DNA of 64,000 bases from Tamarix chinensis (Eukaryota > Streptophyta > Magnoliopsida > Caryophyllales > Tamaricaceae). The position numbers were made by a program, and so were the translations under genes. The notes beneath the pieces were generated by a model, which searched no databases, had not been told where the DNA came from, and worked only from the letters and a program-made list of their open reading frames with translations. Shown in pieces: positions 23,591 to 36,134 of this stretch. The stretch spans positions 9,756,455-9,820,454 of the forward strand of contig CM060175.1 of NCBI GenBank assembly GCA_030549775.1. Direction: 5' to 3'. Each line of letters opens with the position of its first letter. The stretch's first letter is position 1.

Positions 23591-24484
23591 TCCTCATCCC
23601 AACAAATAACTATAGTAACTTTAAGAGTGGATTAAGGTAAATATTGCATGGAGAGGGTTGACCGTGCATTAGATAAGTCAAACCTAATACAAGATATCTC
23701 TAGGGGAAGCTAAGTGAGGGATGGTTTCCAAGAATAGATATGGGGGAGATGATGAAATTGTTGGGTAGCTTCGCATAAATGTGGGAGTCCATGGATGCTA
23801 AAGGATGGGAGGTTACTAAGTAGGCAGATCTAGGGTTTTGATAGTATAAAATGCTAGGGGTTTGTCATTATCACATGTAGCAATTGGGGGAGTTGTGTTG
23901 TACCTCTAAACTATGACATCAAATATGTTATTTAGGGATTGTGCGCTAAATCTAATGGCTAGATGGGATAAGTGAGAGCAAATATATCTACCATGGGGAA
24001 ACTAGGGTTTTGAAAGGGGAGGCCAATGGGGAGGCTATTAGCATGTGTGTAAAATGGAGGAGGTAGACTAAGAAAATTTAGGGGGTGATTAATCATAGTA
24101 AAATAGGTTTGGTTGTGGAAAACTAGGGTTACCCAAGTAGTATAGGAGGGGATAGGTCAACTGGGGAAAAACTAGGATTTTGAGGAGTAACCCTTTAGGC
24201 CAATTGTTGATATATGTAGGAAATGGAGAAAATAGGCTATGACTAATGAATGGAGGGGATTTTAATGAAAAGTTTTAGTTTTTTGGATGAATTGGGAACT
24301 CAAAGGAACAATAGGGAGCAAGGATGTACCGAGCTTAGGAAACTAGGGTTTCTAAAGGGATAGGGAAGGCTCAGGGTAGTAGTGGGGGAATGATTCATAC
24401 TTGAGTTGTGTATGGTTGTGTGTGGTATATGAAGCAAATAAGACTCTAATCATGTAAAGTGGAAGATCACTTGAGTCTGGGTCG

Positions 24485-24970
24485 GTTGTACCTCGTTGAC
24501 CAGTTTATCGGTGAGAATAATGTTAGAAGCGTGCTGCCTTGGGGTTGCATTGTATTTACACATCCACTTGTGAGAATAGTAGGGCCCCACGCTCAAATAA
24601 TTAAAATAATTGAATGATTATAACTCTAGATATAAATTAATCATTTAAAGTGAAAGGTCACTTGATTTGGGGACAGCTATACCTTGTTACTAGTCCACCG
24701 ATGAGAATTATGGCCAGGAGGGTTATGACCTGGGGTTGTACCTTATTAACCAGTTTATTGATGAGAATAGTGGAGTCCCAAACTCAATCAATGAAATCCT
24801 TGGATGATAATAACCTATAGAAGGACACTAATTACTTCCATTAGGACACCACCTGAGTCGAGACTAGTTATATCTTATTTACTAGTCCACTAGTGAAAAT
24901 AGTGTCCAAGAGTATTCTGTCCTAGGATTTTATCCTGTCAACCAATTCATTGGTGAGAATAGTGGGGTCC
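24485..24970 (+). repeat. Hairpin-unit array in the right gypsy LTR
   Basis: Counterpart of 16,561-17,110. Units contain GTCCAC..GTGAGAATAGT and an arm pair, here GCCAGGAGG..GACCTGGGG near 24,712-24,737. In the left LTR the matching arm pair is CTAGG/CCTAG. Confidence 0.6.
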
Positions 24971-25689
24971 TTGAACCCACATGGATATAATTCATGAGTT
25001 GACTATTTATTACACTTTTATCTTAAGTCTATATAATAAATAACGAATTAATATGACCTTCTTATACACATTTTATTTCTTATTGTGGTGTCATTAACTA
25101 CTTTAACTTACTTGATTGTATTGTTACCTTATTTAGTACATAGTATAATAATGACCTCTATTATGGGTACTACTCATTCTTATGAGTAGTGTCCCCTACT
25201 AAGCATGAGGTGATAAATGAGGATTCTCTGGATGACCTTACCACTTATGGCGATATGATCGGGGCTAAGTGATGCATTAGTGGTCTAGGGTTGGGGCCCT
25301 AAGAGTGTGGCATTTGACTATTTTCCTTTTTATCTTTTTTAATTTTAAGGTCTTATTTTCACTGAATAATGCTTGGGTATTTCAATATTTCTTTGATAAC
25401 AAACATTTAACCTTTATGATGTTATGAAATGCTACCTTACTATGTTTATTATGGGTTGCACCTGCTTCTATTTTTCCTTATAGTTGGTACAATGATGGCT
25501 TAGGGCTAGCCTTATAACAATTACAGTGGTAACAACCCCTTATTTTTGGATGATTTTATGTTAAAAATGAATTTTTCAATGGTAACTTTTTAGGGTGTTA
25601 CAATATGCTCCCCCTAAAGTTATTCATAAAGTAATAGTAAGAGTTAGATCACAATGAGAATTATCAAGACACTGCCATCTTAAAAACAT

Positions 25690-26090
25690 GGGCATTAAAA
25701 GTAGAGACATGAATATCAAGATTCAAGTCAATAACTCAGATATGATGATGTTAAGGCACATGAGATATTACATATGTATGTAGCAATTTAGTTCACATTT
25801 TCAATAAATTTTAGAGATTAAGGCAATAAATTGGTTAAATTTAGTTCACATTAAAAGTAGAAACATGAATATCAAGATTCAATAATTTTAGTTTGCATGA
25901 GATATTGAAAATGTATGTATCAACAAATTTATTTCACATTAAAGGTAGAGACATGAATATCAAGATTCAATTTGATAACTCAAATATGATAATGTTAAGG
26001 CAGATGAGATATTGTAGATGTATGTAGCAATTTAGTTCACATTATCAATAAATTTTAGAGATCAATGCAACAAATTGGTTATATGAAGAT
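25690..26090. repeat. Imperfect tandem repeat, three partial units
   Basis: A block beginning TTAAAAGTAGAGACATGAAT and containing ATATCAAGATTCAA recurs near 25,693, 25,849 and 25,940. The first and third copies extend through GATGTTAAGGCA..GATGAGATATT and TAGTTCACATT..CAATAAATTTTAGAGAT. Confidence 0.75.
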
Positions 26091-27736
26091 GAAAGGTGAG
26101 GTCTAATGATTCATCTAATCCAATCTATTAGAAAGGTGAGGTGGCTAAAGACTATGCAAATATAAGAGATACTATGCAAATATAAGAGATTGTCTATTAA
26201 CATGAACAAAGATCAACATGGAACTGCTATGGCAATTTCATCTTTAAAGTCATAGCACAATACCATATCCCATATTTTCCTTTTATATGGTGGACAAAAA
26301 GAACAAGGGAAATAAGGAATGGGATGAACGATCCATTCAATGAGTAACTTGATAATAATATGATGAATTAGATATCAAGACAAGCACATCAATAAAATGC
26401 AAGAATATCACTCATTTGTACTAATTAACTCAGCTTAGCAAATGAGAATATATTTTTTTAAATTATGTAGAGAGATGACAATATCACGTGGATGAGATAT
26501 CACAAGTGAATCTAGCAATGGAGCCATGCAATCAATCAATTTTAGAGTTACATCTATCAACCAAGCTAGTAAATAGAAAAGTGTGTGTGTGGCTAAGGTG
26601 TGCACATAAGTGTACAAATAAAAAGGTCACGTTATAATGATCTCAAGAGTGGAAATTTTAGCTCAAATCATATAAGGGTCATAACATCACTCAAGAGTTA
26701 ATAACATGAGGAAACACCCAGGCATAACTCATATAAGCACATGTCATCAAGGAGTTGTATATACTTAAGAATCATAAATGACATAAAAAAGAATATCATA
26801 GTTGCAAGTATACACCCAAGCAATATATGAGCAATTTAGTGTTGCACTTGGTTATGCAAAAGAAAGACTAAAACTAGCATATTTAGGTCATAAATTATTT
26901 TTGCATAAATTTACTCAAGTAAAGAAATGTCTCAAGTCCATATTACGTCAAAATTGTATCAATTTTTTCCCTTTAATAGTAATGAATATACAAGAAGTAT
27001 AAGGTAAGAGAAATATGATGAAGCAAGCACACAAGAACCAAATTATCAAAAATATGGTGAATTCGTGAATATGATAGTTTTATTAATGTAAAAACGTAAA
27101 ATTTCATATATGTGTACAAGTATGAGCATGTAATTATCATGAGAATTTTTAAATGCATGGACGCAAAGCTACCAAAGAAAGTTTTCATAATCAATTCCCA
27201 TTTCATGCAACATCTATGAGTGGAATACAGTTTTAGATTATTGAAATAAAGTATTGGCATCCACACTTCAATGGCAATAAAATTATACACAATAATCAAA
27301 AACTCATCCTTAAATTGATTCTCAATGTATAACTAAGAAGGAGAAGGAGAAGAAAGAACAAGATGTATACATCAAGTAATTTTCCCAACACAGATAACTT
27401 GAAATATTTTAATTTTTCAAGGAGAACATAGAGGTTAATAATGGAGACCAACTTTCTAAAAAAAATATTAAAAGTATCATGTATGCACATAGGATATGAA
27501 AGATTTATGATCATCTTGAGCATAAATTAAACCATGTCTTAGTTAAAGAAATGAAAGTGTAAGCATGAACTGGGATGTATACAATGAGAAAAAAATTTAT
27601 GAAAATTTTCAATCATTCAAACTCATTTTCTGTGAAGTACAATTCCTTAATTGAGTTAGAAATAAAAGTAGTATGATCTACAAATTTTATCAATTTATGC
27701 ATAGCATATGACTCATATCAAATATCTGATCATGAT

Positions 27737-27738
27737 AT

Positions 27739-27770
<32 letters not shown>
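27737..27770. repeat. (CATA)n/(TA)n microsatellite
   Basis: Tandem CATA units passing into TA units, within the internal region of the SIRE-like element. Confidence 0.9.
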
Positions 27771-27771
<1 letters not shown>

Positions 27772-28286
27772 TTTCACATTATCACAAGAGATCATAAGTG
27801 CAAGGTTGTTCATAGTTCATAACACATCACTTATAATGAGAGGAAGTTGCATGAGAAACTTGAAATCATTAGTAGCAACACCAATATCTCTTATTATAAA
27901 GATAGCACAAATATGCACACATGTGCTTAACAAGATGATACTTGATTTATTAAGAATAATGTGCTTGAATCAATTATGAAAGATCACATAATGTAAAGTA
28001 TTCAAGGATTAAACCACATGCACATATGGGTATACTTACTAATAAGGAAAAAATATAGATAGATTTAACTAAAAGAGATACCAAATATCCCCTTAAAATG
28101 TATATGGCATGTCAGTTTAATAATCAGGAAGAACAACCTAAATTATATATATGACAAAATAATGCATGCCAAGTTTTTTTTTATTAGAGTTTACCAAATA
28201 TATATTACCAATGTGAGATAGGTAAAAATCTTCTCATAGAGTCTTTAGAATATCTCCCATGCTTAATAGTTATGATAGAATCTCAT

Positions 28287-28830
28287 GAGTGTATCCTTAT
28301 TGAGATTTAGAGATTCCATTCAACCTATAACCTGCACCCAATAGTAATGGAGAAACTTTCCTTTTCTAATGTATTTAGTACATATCAAGATAATTTGATC
28401 ATAGAAAAGTGTGAGTATCATGATGATTAAACTTATTACTACATGTAGAAATTTATCAAATATATTGAGAGCATATTTCAAAAGCATACTTAAATGAAGC
28501 ATTGTCTCAATATAGGATTTCAAGAAATTTCTCAAAATGTAACATTGAAAGAATAAATGAGTGTATCCTTATTGAGATTTGGATATTCCATTCAACCTAT
28601 AACCTGCACCCAATAGCAATGGAGAAACTTTCCTTTTCTAATGTATTTAGTACATATCAAGATAATATGATCATAGAAAAGTATAAGTATCATGATGATT
28701 AAACTTATTACTACATGTAGAAATTTATCAAAAATATTGAGAGCATATTTCGAAAGAATACTTAAATGAAGCATTTTCTCAATATAAGATTTCAAGAAAT
28801 TTCTCAAAATGTAACATTGAAAGCACAAAT
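28287..28830. repeat. 272-base tandem duplication
   Basis: Two adjacent, nearly identical units (about 28,287-28,558 and 28,559-28,830), both starting GAGTGTATCCTTATTGAGAT and ending AAATGTAACATTGAAAG. The two minus-strand frames over them (71 and 91 codons) are nearly the same peptide and are products of the duplication. Confidence 0.9.
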
Positions 28831-30059
28831 GCATGTGAGATATCATTAGATGAGTTAACTTATTCATGTGTTAGATAAATCATCAAAAATCATGACAGTG
28901 TGGCAAATGCATAAGCACATTAAGTGTGCATCATTGCATATTTTAACTGCTCATCAATCCATTAGAGCAAGAATAAATTAAATAAAGTTCGTTCAATTAA
29001 CCAGATATGAGCTAAAAAAATTTAGGAGTAATTCTTCTTGGTATATGAATAAGTTAAGCTATAAAAATGTGTTTTATGAATATATGATAACAAAGATCAT
29101 GCAAAGATAATAATGAGAACATGAGTACAACTCAAAAAAATATCATTAAAATAAGAAATATGGGCCACACACCGATATGACCATGGACAATGTAGAGCTT
29201 TGATTAATACCAGTGGTGCCTAGTTCTTAAATAGATGTAGATGGAAGGATAGGCTCACAAGTTGTGGATCTAGGTAGGTGAGGAATAATAGTGAGCTAAG
29301 TTATAAGAACACCTAGATTTGAGTGAATAAAAGTATTTAACAATGTATCCTGAGTTATTTACATTTGCATCATCCAACTCAACATCAACATCATCTTGAC
29401 TGGCTAGTACACACACTAGATTCTTAGTACTATGCAGAGGTGCAATCTCTTTAGTGTCATTAACCTTGATACCTTGATCACTAGTAGTGATAATAGAAGT
29501 AACCATGTCACCCTAAAATCTAGTAGATTGTGGAGCTCTAGGTGTATCTTGTGCTGATTCTATGTTTTAGCAACAATAAGAGCATAAAAAATGAGGCTCT
29601 AGACACGATGGATCCTCATCAGAGGTAGAAGGATGCATGAAGTGCATAAGTCTCTCAAAACTAGCAAACATGGTACCATGACCAAATTTTTGTATAATCT
29701 ATTCATGTAGACATCTAGTCAATCATCTAAAATCCTCTAATATGCAAGTCTTACAGACCTTGAACTATAGATATACCCTAAGGAGTTGATGAAGGATAGT
29801 AGTGGATATGGAAAAATTATATGATATAGCAAGAAGAGTTGAGTGTGAGTAAATGGTATCCTACTAGCGCATGTGAATAAAACTCTAGCCTATGTAGTAA
29901 GTCTGAGACTCCAAATATCCTTACTTAACTCATTATATCTATCATGAGATCATCTTAGCAAAGATATCCAATCCATTATGTAAATGGAGAGGAGTGGAAT
30001 TGAAATCTCCAAATGGGACTTAGATGTCCACCAATATCCTTGTATGGGAGAGCTATACC

Positions 30060-31194
30060 CTAAATAAGTGAGAGAGAGAGAGAGAGAGTGTGTGTGTGTG
30101 TGTGACTCACCACGTGCACTATTTTTTGAGAGATGTCAATCCTAAAGTACATGGAAACCCCTAATAAGATGCAATAAAACTCATACCAATTTCTAGTAGT
30201 CATATCATCCCTACATGTTGCATAAGGGAACAAAATCGTGTAAATAAAGCAGTGCAATACTCACTTGAAGGGTTGCAGACAATAAATGCTTGCATTTTCT
30301 CAAACCATATAATGATTCCTAGTCACATATTACAAAACCATTTTATGTATTTTCGTGCTTATCCAAATCTAATATCTAACCCCGTGAAGAGGTAACCACT
30401 TAAATGCCTAAAGTCCTAACATGTGTAGTCTCATCAACATGAATGACAACACTTAAGACTTTGGTGGTGATGGTGTAACCATTGGTAGAAACAATCAAGT
30501 TTGCATAGAAAAGGCAAATAAGATTAAAATATACAGGATTACATAGCTCAAAGAGTGGATGAATGTGAAAATGAAAGAGATTTTACATAAAAGGGCATCT
30601 TGATAATGTTGGAACTAATGTAAAAATTAATGCTCTTTTCCCTTTATTATTATTATTATTCCAATGTAATCCCAATAACCTCATATACCCTAGCCTTATT
30701 CAAGTGTATCTCAACCCTTTTGGCATAACAAGTAATATCTAGGGTGCTTTTATTGAAGGGTATGTTGTTGTTGAAGAGTCTGACTAACTAGTAATAGTGA
30801 GTTTTTTTTAGCATGATTATTGGGAACATGTGAGATTAATTTAGGTATTTAATAAAATATAATTGAAATTTATTGATGCAAACATCAATGTCGATGCAAA
30901 ATCTAAGGACAAGTTTGTTTTCCTTAAGGCCACCAAGCCATGTTGTTGCTCAAACATAGATGGAAAGAAATAGGTGTTAAGGGTTAATTCCTTGGTGAGG
31001 TGAAGAATTTAAGCAAGATGGTTAATCATATTTTGAATTATAATATGTGTAGATCCATAATGAACATGAGGTTGTGGTTCCTCTATATTTGGAGGTTGAA
31101 CATGAGGCATGAGGCATGAGTCATTGATATGAACCCCTATCCTTTGCCTTTTAGTGTAAATGGTATGAGGTTTTCTAGTCCTTTTGGGTACCAT
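30060..31194 (-). pseudogene. ORF remnant resembling the 'putative plant transposon protein' domain
   Basis: The reading starts MVPKRTRKPHTIYTKRQRIG at 31,194, a basic N-terminus common in these ORFs. It runs on through frameshifts to NPVYFNLICLFYANLIVS and VLSVVIHVDETTHVRTLGI near 30,400-30,560, then FIYTILFPYATCRDDMTTRN near 30,250-30,190. The order 'xLVxxFYANL..VxGxxI..LGI..LP(K/Y)' is that of a poorly characterised domain found in many plant retroelement-derived ORFs. Its biochemical role is unknown. Stops and frameshifts indicate a pseudogene. It lies between the gag remnant and the long non-coding part of the element, where pol would normally be. Confidence 0.5.
30068..30105. repeat. 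(GA)n(GT)n compound microsatellite
   Basis: A run of GA units passing directly into GT units, inside the degenerate ORF of the SIRE-like element. Confidence 0.95.
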
Positions 31195-31708
31195 TACAGT
31201 TAATGAAGATCAATGAATTCAATATAATTCAGTTAAGCATGGGAACAATCAATCGAGAACAAATGAAAAATAACACTAATGCCAAAAGGTTTCAAGTTCA
31301 CATAGCTAATTAAAGGAGAAGAAAGCAAGGTTAATGGATTTGTTCAGGGAAAAAAACTTTATAAAATATAGAAAAACTAGTTGTTTGGTTTGAGAAATCC
31401 ATTAACTATTCATGCCATTTTTTAAACGGCAAAGCTCAATATCCATGAATTGGTTTAAAGGGGGCACATTGATCGGTCACTTGGGTACATTGACTTGTTG
31501 TTTCACCAGTAGATGGTTCTCTTCAGATCATGAACACTTATTATGAGCATGAAATATAAAAAGTTCATGAATTTAACCATTCATTATAAATTATATTCAA
31601 GAAAAAACCATGCAGGCTAATTCATAATCAAATCAACACTTATCTAGTCTACCCCAACATGATTTTGATATAACTTTCATACATCAAACAATGACATTTT
31701 AAGAATGA

Positions 31709-31713
31709 ATAAT
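31709..31713. other. Target-site duplication, left copy (ATAAT)
   Basis: ATAAT directly before the solo LTR, repeated exactly at 37,011-37,015 after its end. Confidence 0.85.
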
Positions 31714-34700
31714 TGTAATATCCCGTATTTTTAAAATCCAGATTTATTAAGTTTAATTATTTTGTTAGCGTAATTTGATGTAAATATTTAATTATTTTAA
31801 TTTTAATTCGTTTTATGGATTTATCGACGATTTTGAGTTTATGTTTTGAATTTAATTAATTATTTTCGTTGCGGATCATTTTAGATAAATTCGTTCACGA
31901 TTATAATTTTATTATATTCACATGATTTTTATTTTCGGTTAAAAATATATATTTTCGTTCTTTCTCGTATTTTGATTTTTAATATTTTAGATTCTTTTTC
32001 GATTGTAACTTCGTCGTATGATTACGACTTTGTTTTGGAGTTATATTTCGTTAGCAACATATATAGTATTTAAATTATAAAATTTCCATTTTAAATAGTC
32101 AAATTTATTTTATCGATTTTATCCGTAGAAAGTATTTCCCACATTAAGTTTATTTGTTTTCGAAGTCATTAAGATCTTCGGAAAGTTTTAAATTAAAAAG
32201 ACTTTCGAAGCTTATTTATGGATTTCTTTCCAAAATTAATTTCCTTCCGTTTTATCTCTTTTTGGTTGCGGAAGATCAATTTCGGAACTTATTTAAATTA
32301 GTCTCGGTTTATTAGAATTTAATTTAAATATTTACTTATATACTTTTAAATATTATTTCGAGGTCTTATAATGTATTTCCATAAATAATATAAATTTTTA
32401 GGTTCATTGGTAAATTCTTCCGAAAATACTTCCGAAATTCTGTATATAGCTCTTATATCGATTTTAAGCCTTCGGAACCTTACGAAATGATTTTTCGTTA
32501 AATAAATTTTAGATAAATTTTTCCTAACAATATTTTTAGATGCTAGTATTTATTTATATGTGTGTATCTGCAAAAAAAAAATGGAAATCCCGAAACTAGC
32601 CCCTTCCCCCTCTTCTTTTCCTTTCTCTTCTCTTCTCTCCCTTCTCTTCTCTTTCCCTCTCCCGACCTGTCCCTGTTCTGCAGCCCCAAAACGCAGCCCT
32701 CATCTCCATCTCCTCCCTGCTCCTCCACGCTAGCAAACCCCCAGCCACCAATCGCCACTGCCAGCCACCGCAACTACAGCAACAACCGCAGGCAACCGCA
32801 GCTGCAGCTACAACCGCGAGCAGCCGCAGCAGTAGCAACACCTACCAACAGCAGCAGTGACGAACAGCAAGCCACGACGCCGTCCGGCCACAGCAAGCTC
32901 GAGTGATGACCGGCGAGTTGTCCTTGTCCTCCGGCAAAGCTTCTCCCGCCTTCTCTTGTCCCGATTTGCTAATTCTTGTTTGGTATAATTTCCGAAAAAC
33001 CCTAACCTTGTTTTGATTAATTGGGTATGAATTAGCTTATAAAAAGTTAAATTGAGTGTTTGTTTATGTATGAATGTGCTGGAAGATTGATTTGGATAGG
33101 TTAATTGTGTGGTTGTGTTGGAATTATGGAAAAATTGGATTTTTGGCCGGGTTATGCCCGAATTTTTCGGATTCGTCCGTTTTTGCGATTTCGGACAAAT
33201 TGATTATACAATATGTTTTAAAAGGTATCCAATTTCATTTTGGAACCGTCAATTTGAGAGATTTATGCAGAATTTATCGAAATTTGAATTCTAGGTCAAA
33301 TTTTGGGTGTAATGAAATTGGGTCGTATAATTAAGCCGTTCTGCTCAATTGATTTTATAATATCGTTTAAAATGTATTTAATTTTATATTGGAAGTGTTG
33401 ATTTGTAAAAATTATGCGTAATTTATCGGCATTGAATTTTTAGGTCAAAACTCCCGCGGATTTAAATTGGATTTTGTAATCAGGTTATTTTATTCAATTG
33501 ACTATATAAACTACATTAGAATATGTTTAATTACATTTCCAAACCATCAATTGATATGTTTTGGCAAGAATTAATCGGATTTGCGTTCCGGGCTCAAAAA
33601 CCCTAATTGGGCTGAATTGTGTATTTCTTTTACTAGTTTTGAGCAATTGATTTTTTTGATATGTTATAAAATGTGTTTAATTGCATTTCTAAACATTCAA
33701 TTTGATTAAATTTATAGAATTTTAACGAATTGTATTTTCGGGCCTAAAACCCTAAATTTCAAATGAGATTATGAAATCGATTACTTGTATTGTTGTTTTT
33801 CTAAAAAATTAAATGTATAGAAATGATTGAAATGGTATTAATTGCTTTCTAATACCTTTAATTTGAATTGATTAAATTGAATTACCTGAGTTTACTCCGT
33901 GGACTTTAAAACCCTAATTTTGAAAATTGATTGTCTGGAATTGGTTAATCGGAAGATTTTTTTTTTTGTTGAAATTGATTATCTGGATTTATCTAGAATT
34001 AGTTTAATTATGTTTTAAAACTATTAATTTGAGGTAGTCAGATTGATTTGGCCGATTTGTGGTTTAGGTATTAAAAACCCTAATTTTCGGGGATGATTTT
34101 ATAAAATTTATTTTTGCTATGTGTATTTCATCTAATCGAATTCTATCTTTGGGTTTTAAACCATTTAAATTCTGTTTTAATCTAATCGGTTTGGATTTGG
34201 TTCTATGTAAATGGTTAGATTACCGATTTAGTGGTAAAACCTAATAAATAAGTTATTTCCGATAAATTAACTTATGTTCGATTATTCTTTCTCGGGCTTT
34301 CCAAATTAAGTCGAAATGTCCCAAGTGATATTTGTATTAATCCGTTTTGATTTAGTTTTAACCTTAAATCTTAATAAAGCTATGCTTTTAAGTTCTAAGT
34401 TTTGGACACGTTTTCTAAGAAAGATCATTTGTGTCGTTTGTGTTTATTTAATTAGAATATGTGGATTATGGATTGATAGGATAATTTCTAATTTAGTTTT
34501 CGATTTCTATCGGGTCTAGGAAAGCTTTCTCGTCGACCCACGAACTAGGGATCCCTCTCCCTCTCATTTCGCTTAGCTAGCTTCGGACCCAGGTAAGTCT
34601 CTACTTACCTCTACTTGTGGTTGTTTAGTAAGGACGAGGCTAAGGCCAGCTGTGTGTATTGTATGTTTTACCTGTCTTGTATGCCGTATGCGGTTGTGTG

Positions 34701-35419
34701 CTTTAATTTATATTTTATCTGTGTATTTATGTAGCGCAGCTTGGACTCGAGGTATGTTTCCGTACTCTGGCTTATATGTACTAATATGGCATGATACAAG
34801 GATGATATGGTGTGATGTGACATGCATGCTAGGTGTTTGATGGGGAGTTGTGGAGTGGGGGCTTGGAAAGAGAAAAATAAGCAAATAGGAAAACCAAAGG
34901 GAAGTACGTTGGCTAACGCAGGTAAAAATGACCTAGGCAAGTTATGATTAATGAATGGATGGGAAAAGGGGGGGAATTAAATAAATGGGAGAGTGGAAGA
35001 AGTAAAGTTGCCTGGGGGGAACTAGGGTTTGCATGAGAATGATAGAGTTGGCATGGTGGAAGTGTTAGGGTTTGCATGGGGTGGTTGAGGTCCGCATGGG
35101 GGCGAACCTTACGTATGGAAAGTTACTTTGGGGCGTAGGGAAGGTAATGAAAAGTTTGTTTGGGAGTTTGGAGGCTCGAGGTGAAAAATAGTACGTGGGA
35201 TAAAATAAGGGTACATAGGGACCGACTAGGGTTTGGGATGGAAACCCTAATTTGAGGAGGTGGAAATGAAAAATAAAATAATAAGAATAAAAGAGGAGGA
35301 GTGAGGCATGAGGTAGAGTTGAGTTTGAGGGTAATGTTTGGGTTTCTAGTGCGAGAAATGTGAAAAGTAGGGTACTTACCAAAGGGTGTTTAGTGGCTTA
35401 ATATAAGCGTAGGAGACAG

Positions 35420-35438
35420 CTCGGTAACCTAAACCGAG
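35420..35438 (+). promoter_or_regulatory. CTCGGT/ACCGAG hairpin shared with the LTR at the window start
   Basis: CTCGGTAACCTAAACCGAG: 6-bp arms around a 7-base loop. The identical 19-mer occurs in reverse at 187-205. Its function is unknown. Confidence 0.6.
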
Positions 35439-35730
35439 TGAGGATATAGATAAGATTGGATGTGTGACCTGTGTCCTATGTGCTGTGGATGCCTTATATG
35501 AATGATGTGTTGTATTCTAAATGTCGTTATCTTACTTGTTTCGTGGGTAATGTGGCTTGGAAACAAGACGTGTACTTATGTTTTTATTAACATGTGATAG
35601 TACGATTATGTCGTCAGTTTTGATGTGATGTGTTGAGAACTCTGGCCATGCATGCCAAAGATATGTCCTCGAATAAGATACATTAAGACACTAACGACTT
35701 ACAGCGAAAGATGTTGAGCCGAACCCAGAC

Positions 35731-36058
35731 CGGTCCACCGGCTATAATAGTGGCAGGGTATCTTACCCTCGCGACCGTTCCACCGGCTATAATAGTGGCA
35801 GGGCATAAGCCCTCGCGACCGTTCCACCGGCTATAATAGTGGGGGATTTCGTGCTCAACAAACCAAACGTAAAAGTGAAAAGACATGGAAAGATACTAAT
35901 ATTTACAGTGGAATACCTTGTGAGTCGGGGCCAGACCGGTCCACCGGCAAATAATAGTGGCAGGGTATATTACCCTCGCGACCGTTCCACCGGCTATAAT
36001 AGTGGCAGGGCATGACCCTCGCGACCGTTCCACCGGCTATAATAGTGGGGTTCCCACA
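35731..36058 (+). repeat. Hairpin array A of the solo LTR (42-46-base units, two blocks of three)
   Basis: Units read CCGTTCCACCGGCTATAATA then GTGGCAGGG..CCCTCGCGA. Each has CCAC/GTGG arms and, between units, a second inverted pair: AGGGTA/TACCCT at 35,755-35,769, AGGGC/GCCCT at 35,800-35,813, and a third version in the second block (35,960 region). The blocks (35,731-35,849 and 35,936-36,058) are separated by the linker AGATACTAATATTTACAGTG. Confidence 0.75.
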
Positions 36059-36134
36059 CTCATATGAATTGATAAAGACTATGATGTGAATCGACTATAA
36101 TTACCAGAGATCTAAAGAACGAGTCTACTCGATC

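Larger units (their letters stand above)
11287..25602 (+). mobile_element. Gypsy chromovirus retrotransposon (Tekay/Del-like), decayed
   Basis: Left LTR 11,287-17,723, internal region 17,724-22,165, right LTR 22,166-25,602. Both LTRs start TGTAATA(A/G)CC and end with GTTACA or its mutated form GTTATA. Flanking 5-mers GTATG and ATATG differ by one base and are consistent with a target duplication. The order gag, protease, reverse transcriptase, RNase H, integrase, C-terminal chromodomain-like tail is that of chromoviruses. Many in-frame stops sit where Trp, Gln or Arg codons are expected, so the element is inactive. It is inserted in the non-coding 3' region of the SIRE-like element, in opposite orientation. 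Confidence 0.85.
22166..25602 (+). repeat. Right (3') LTR of the gypsy element
   Basis: 3.4 kb, from TGTAATAGCC to GTGTTACA. It aligns by eye with the left LTR except for the 2.6-kb block missing here and for local changes: a 202-base tandem duplication (about 23,065-23,468) and a pure (CTC)n tract. The frames at 22,363-23,640, including the poly-Leu and poly-Arg ones, are translations of C/T-rich sequence. Confidence 0.8.
25603..31713 (-). mobile_element. Central internal region of the SIRE-like element (no pol)
   Basis: Six kilobases between the gypsy insertion and the solo LTR. Only the ORF at 30,060-31,194 resembles a known domain. The rest (25,603-29,900) is AT-rich and repetitive, with scattered short frames such as 29,270-29,506 (78 codons, acidic, no recognised domain). 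No integrase, reverse transcriptase or RNase H motif is found on either strand, unlike the other retroelements here, whose domains remain readable despite decay. Confidence 0.6.

Noticed and set aside
23391..23640. Poly-Arg and poly-Leu frames on opposite strands
   Set aside because: Both are translations of the (CTC)n microsatellite inside the right gypsy LTR.
30060..30257. 65-codon frame ending in His-Thr and Leu-Ser repeats as a gene of its own
   Set aside because: Its end is the (GA)n(GT)n microsatellite. The front part belongs to the broken ORF at 30,060-31,194.
32562..32906. 114-codon frame with Ser/Pro- and Gln/Ala-rich parts
   Set aside because: It lies in the C/T-rich block of the solo LTR, has no recognisable domain and is mirrored by antisense frames. 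Treated as non-coding.
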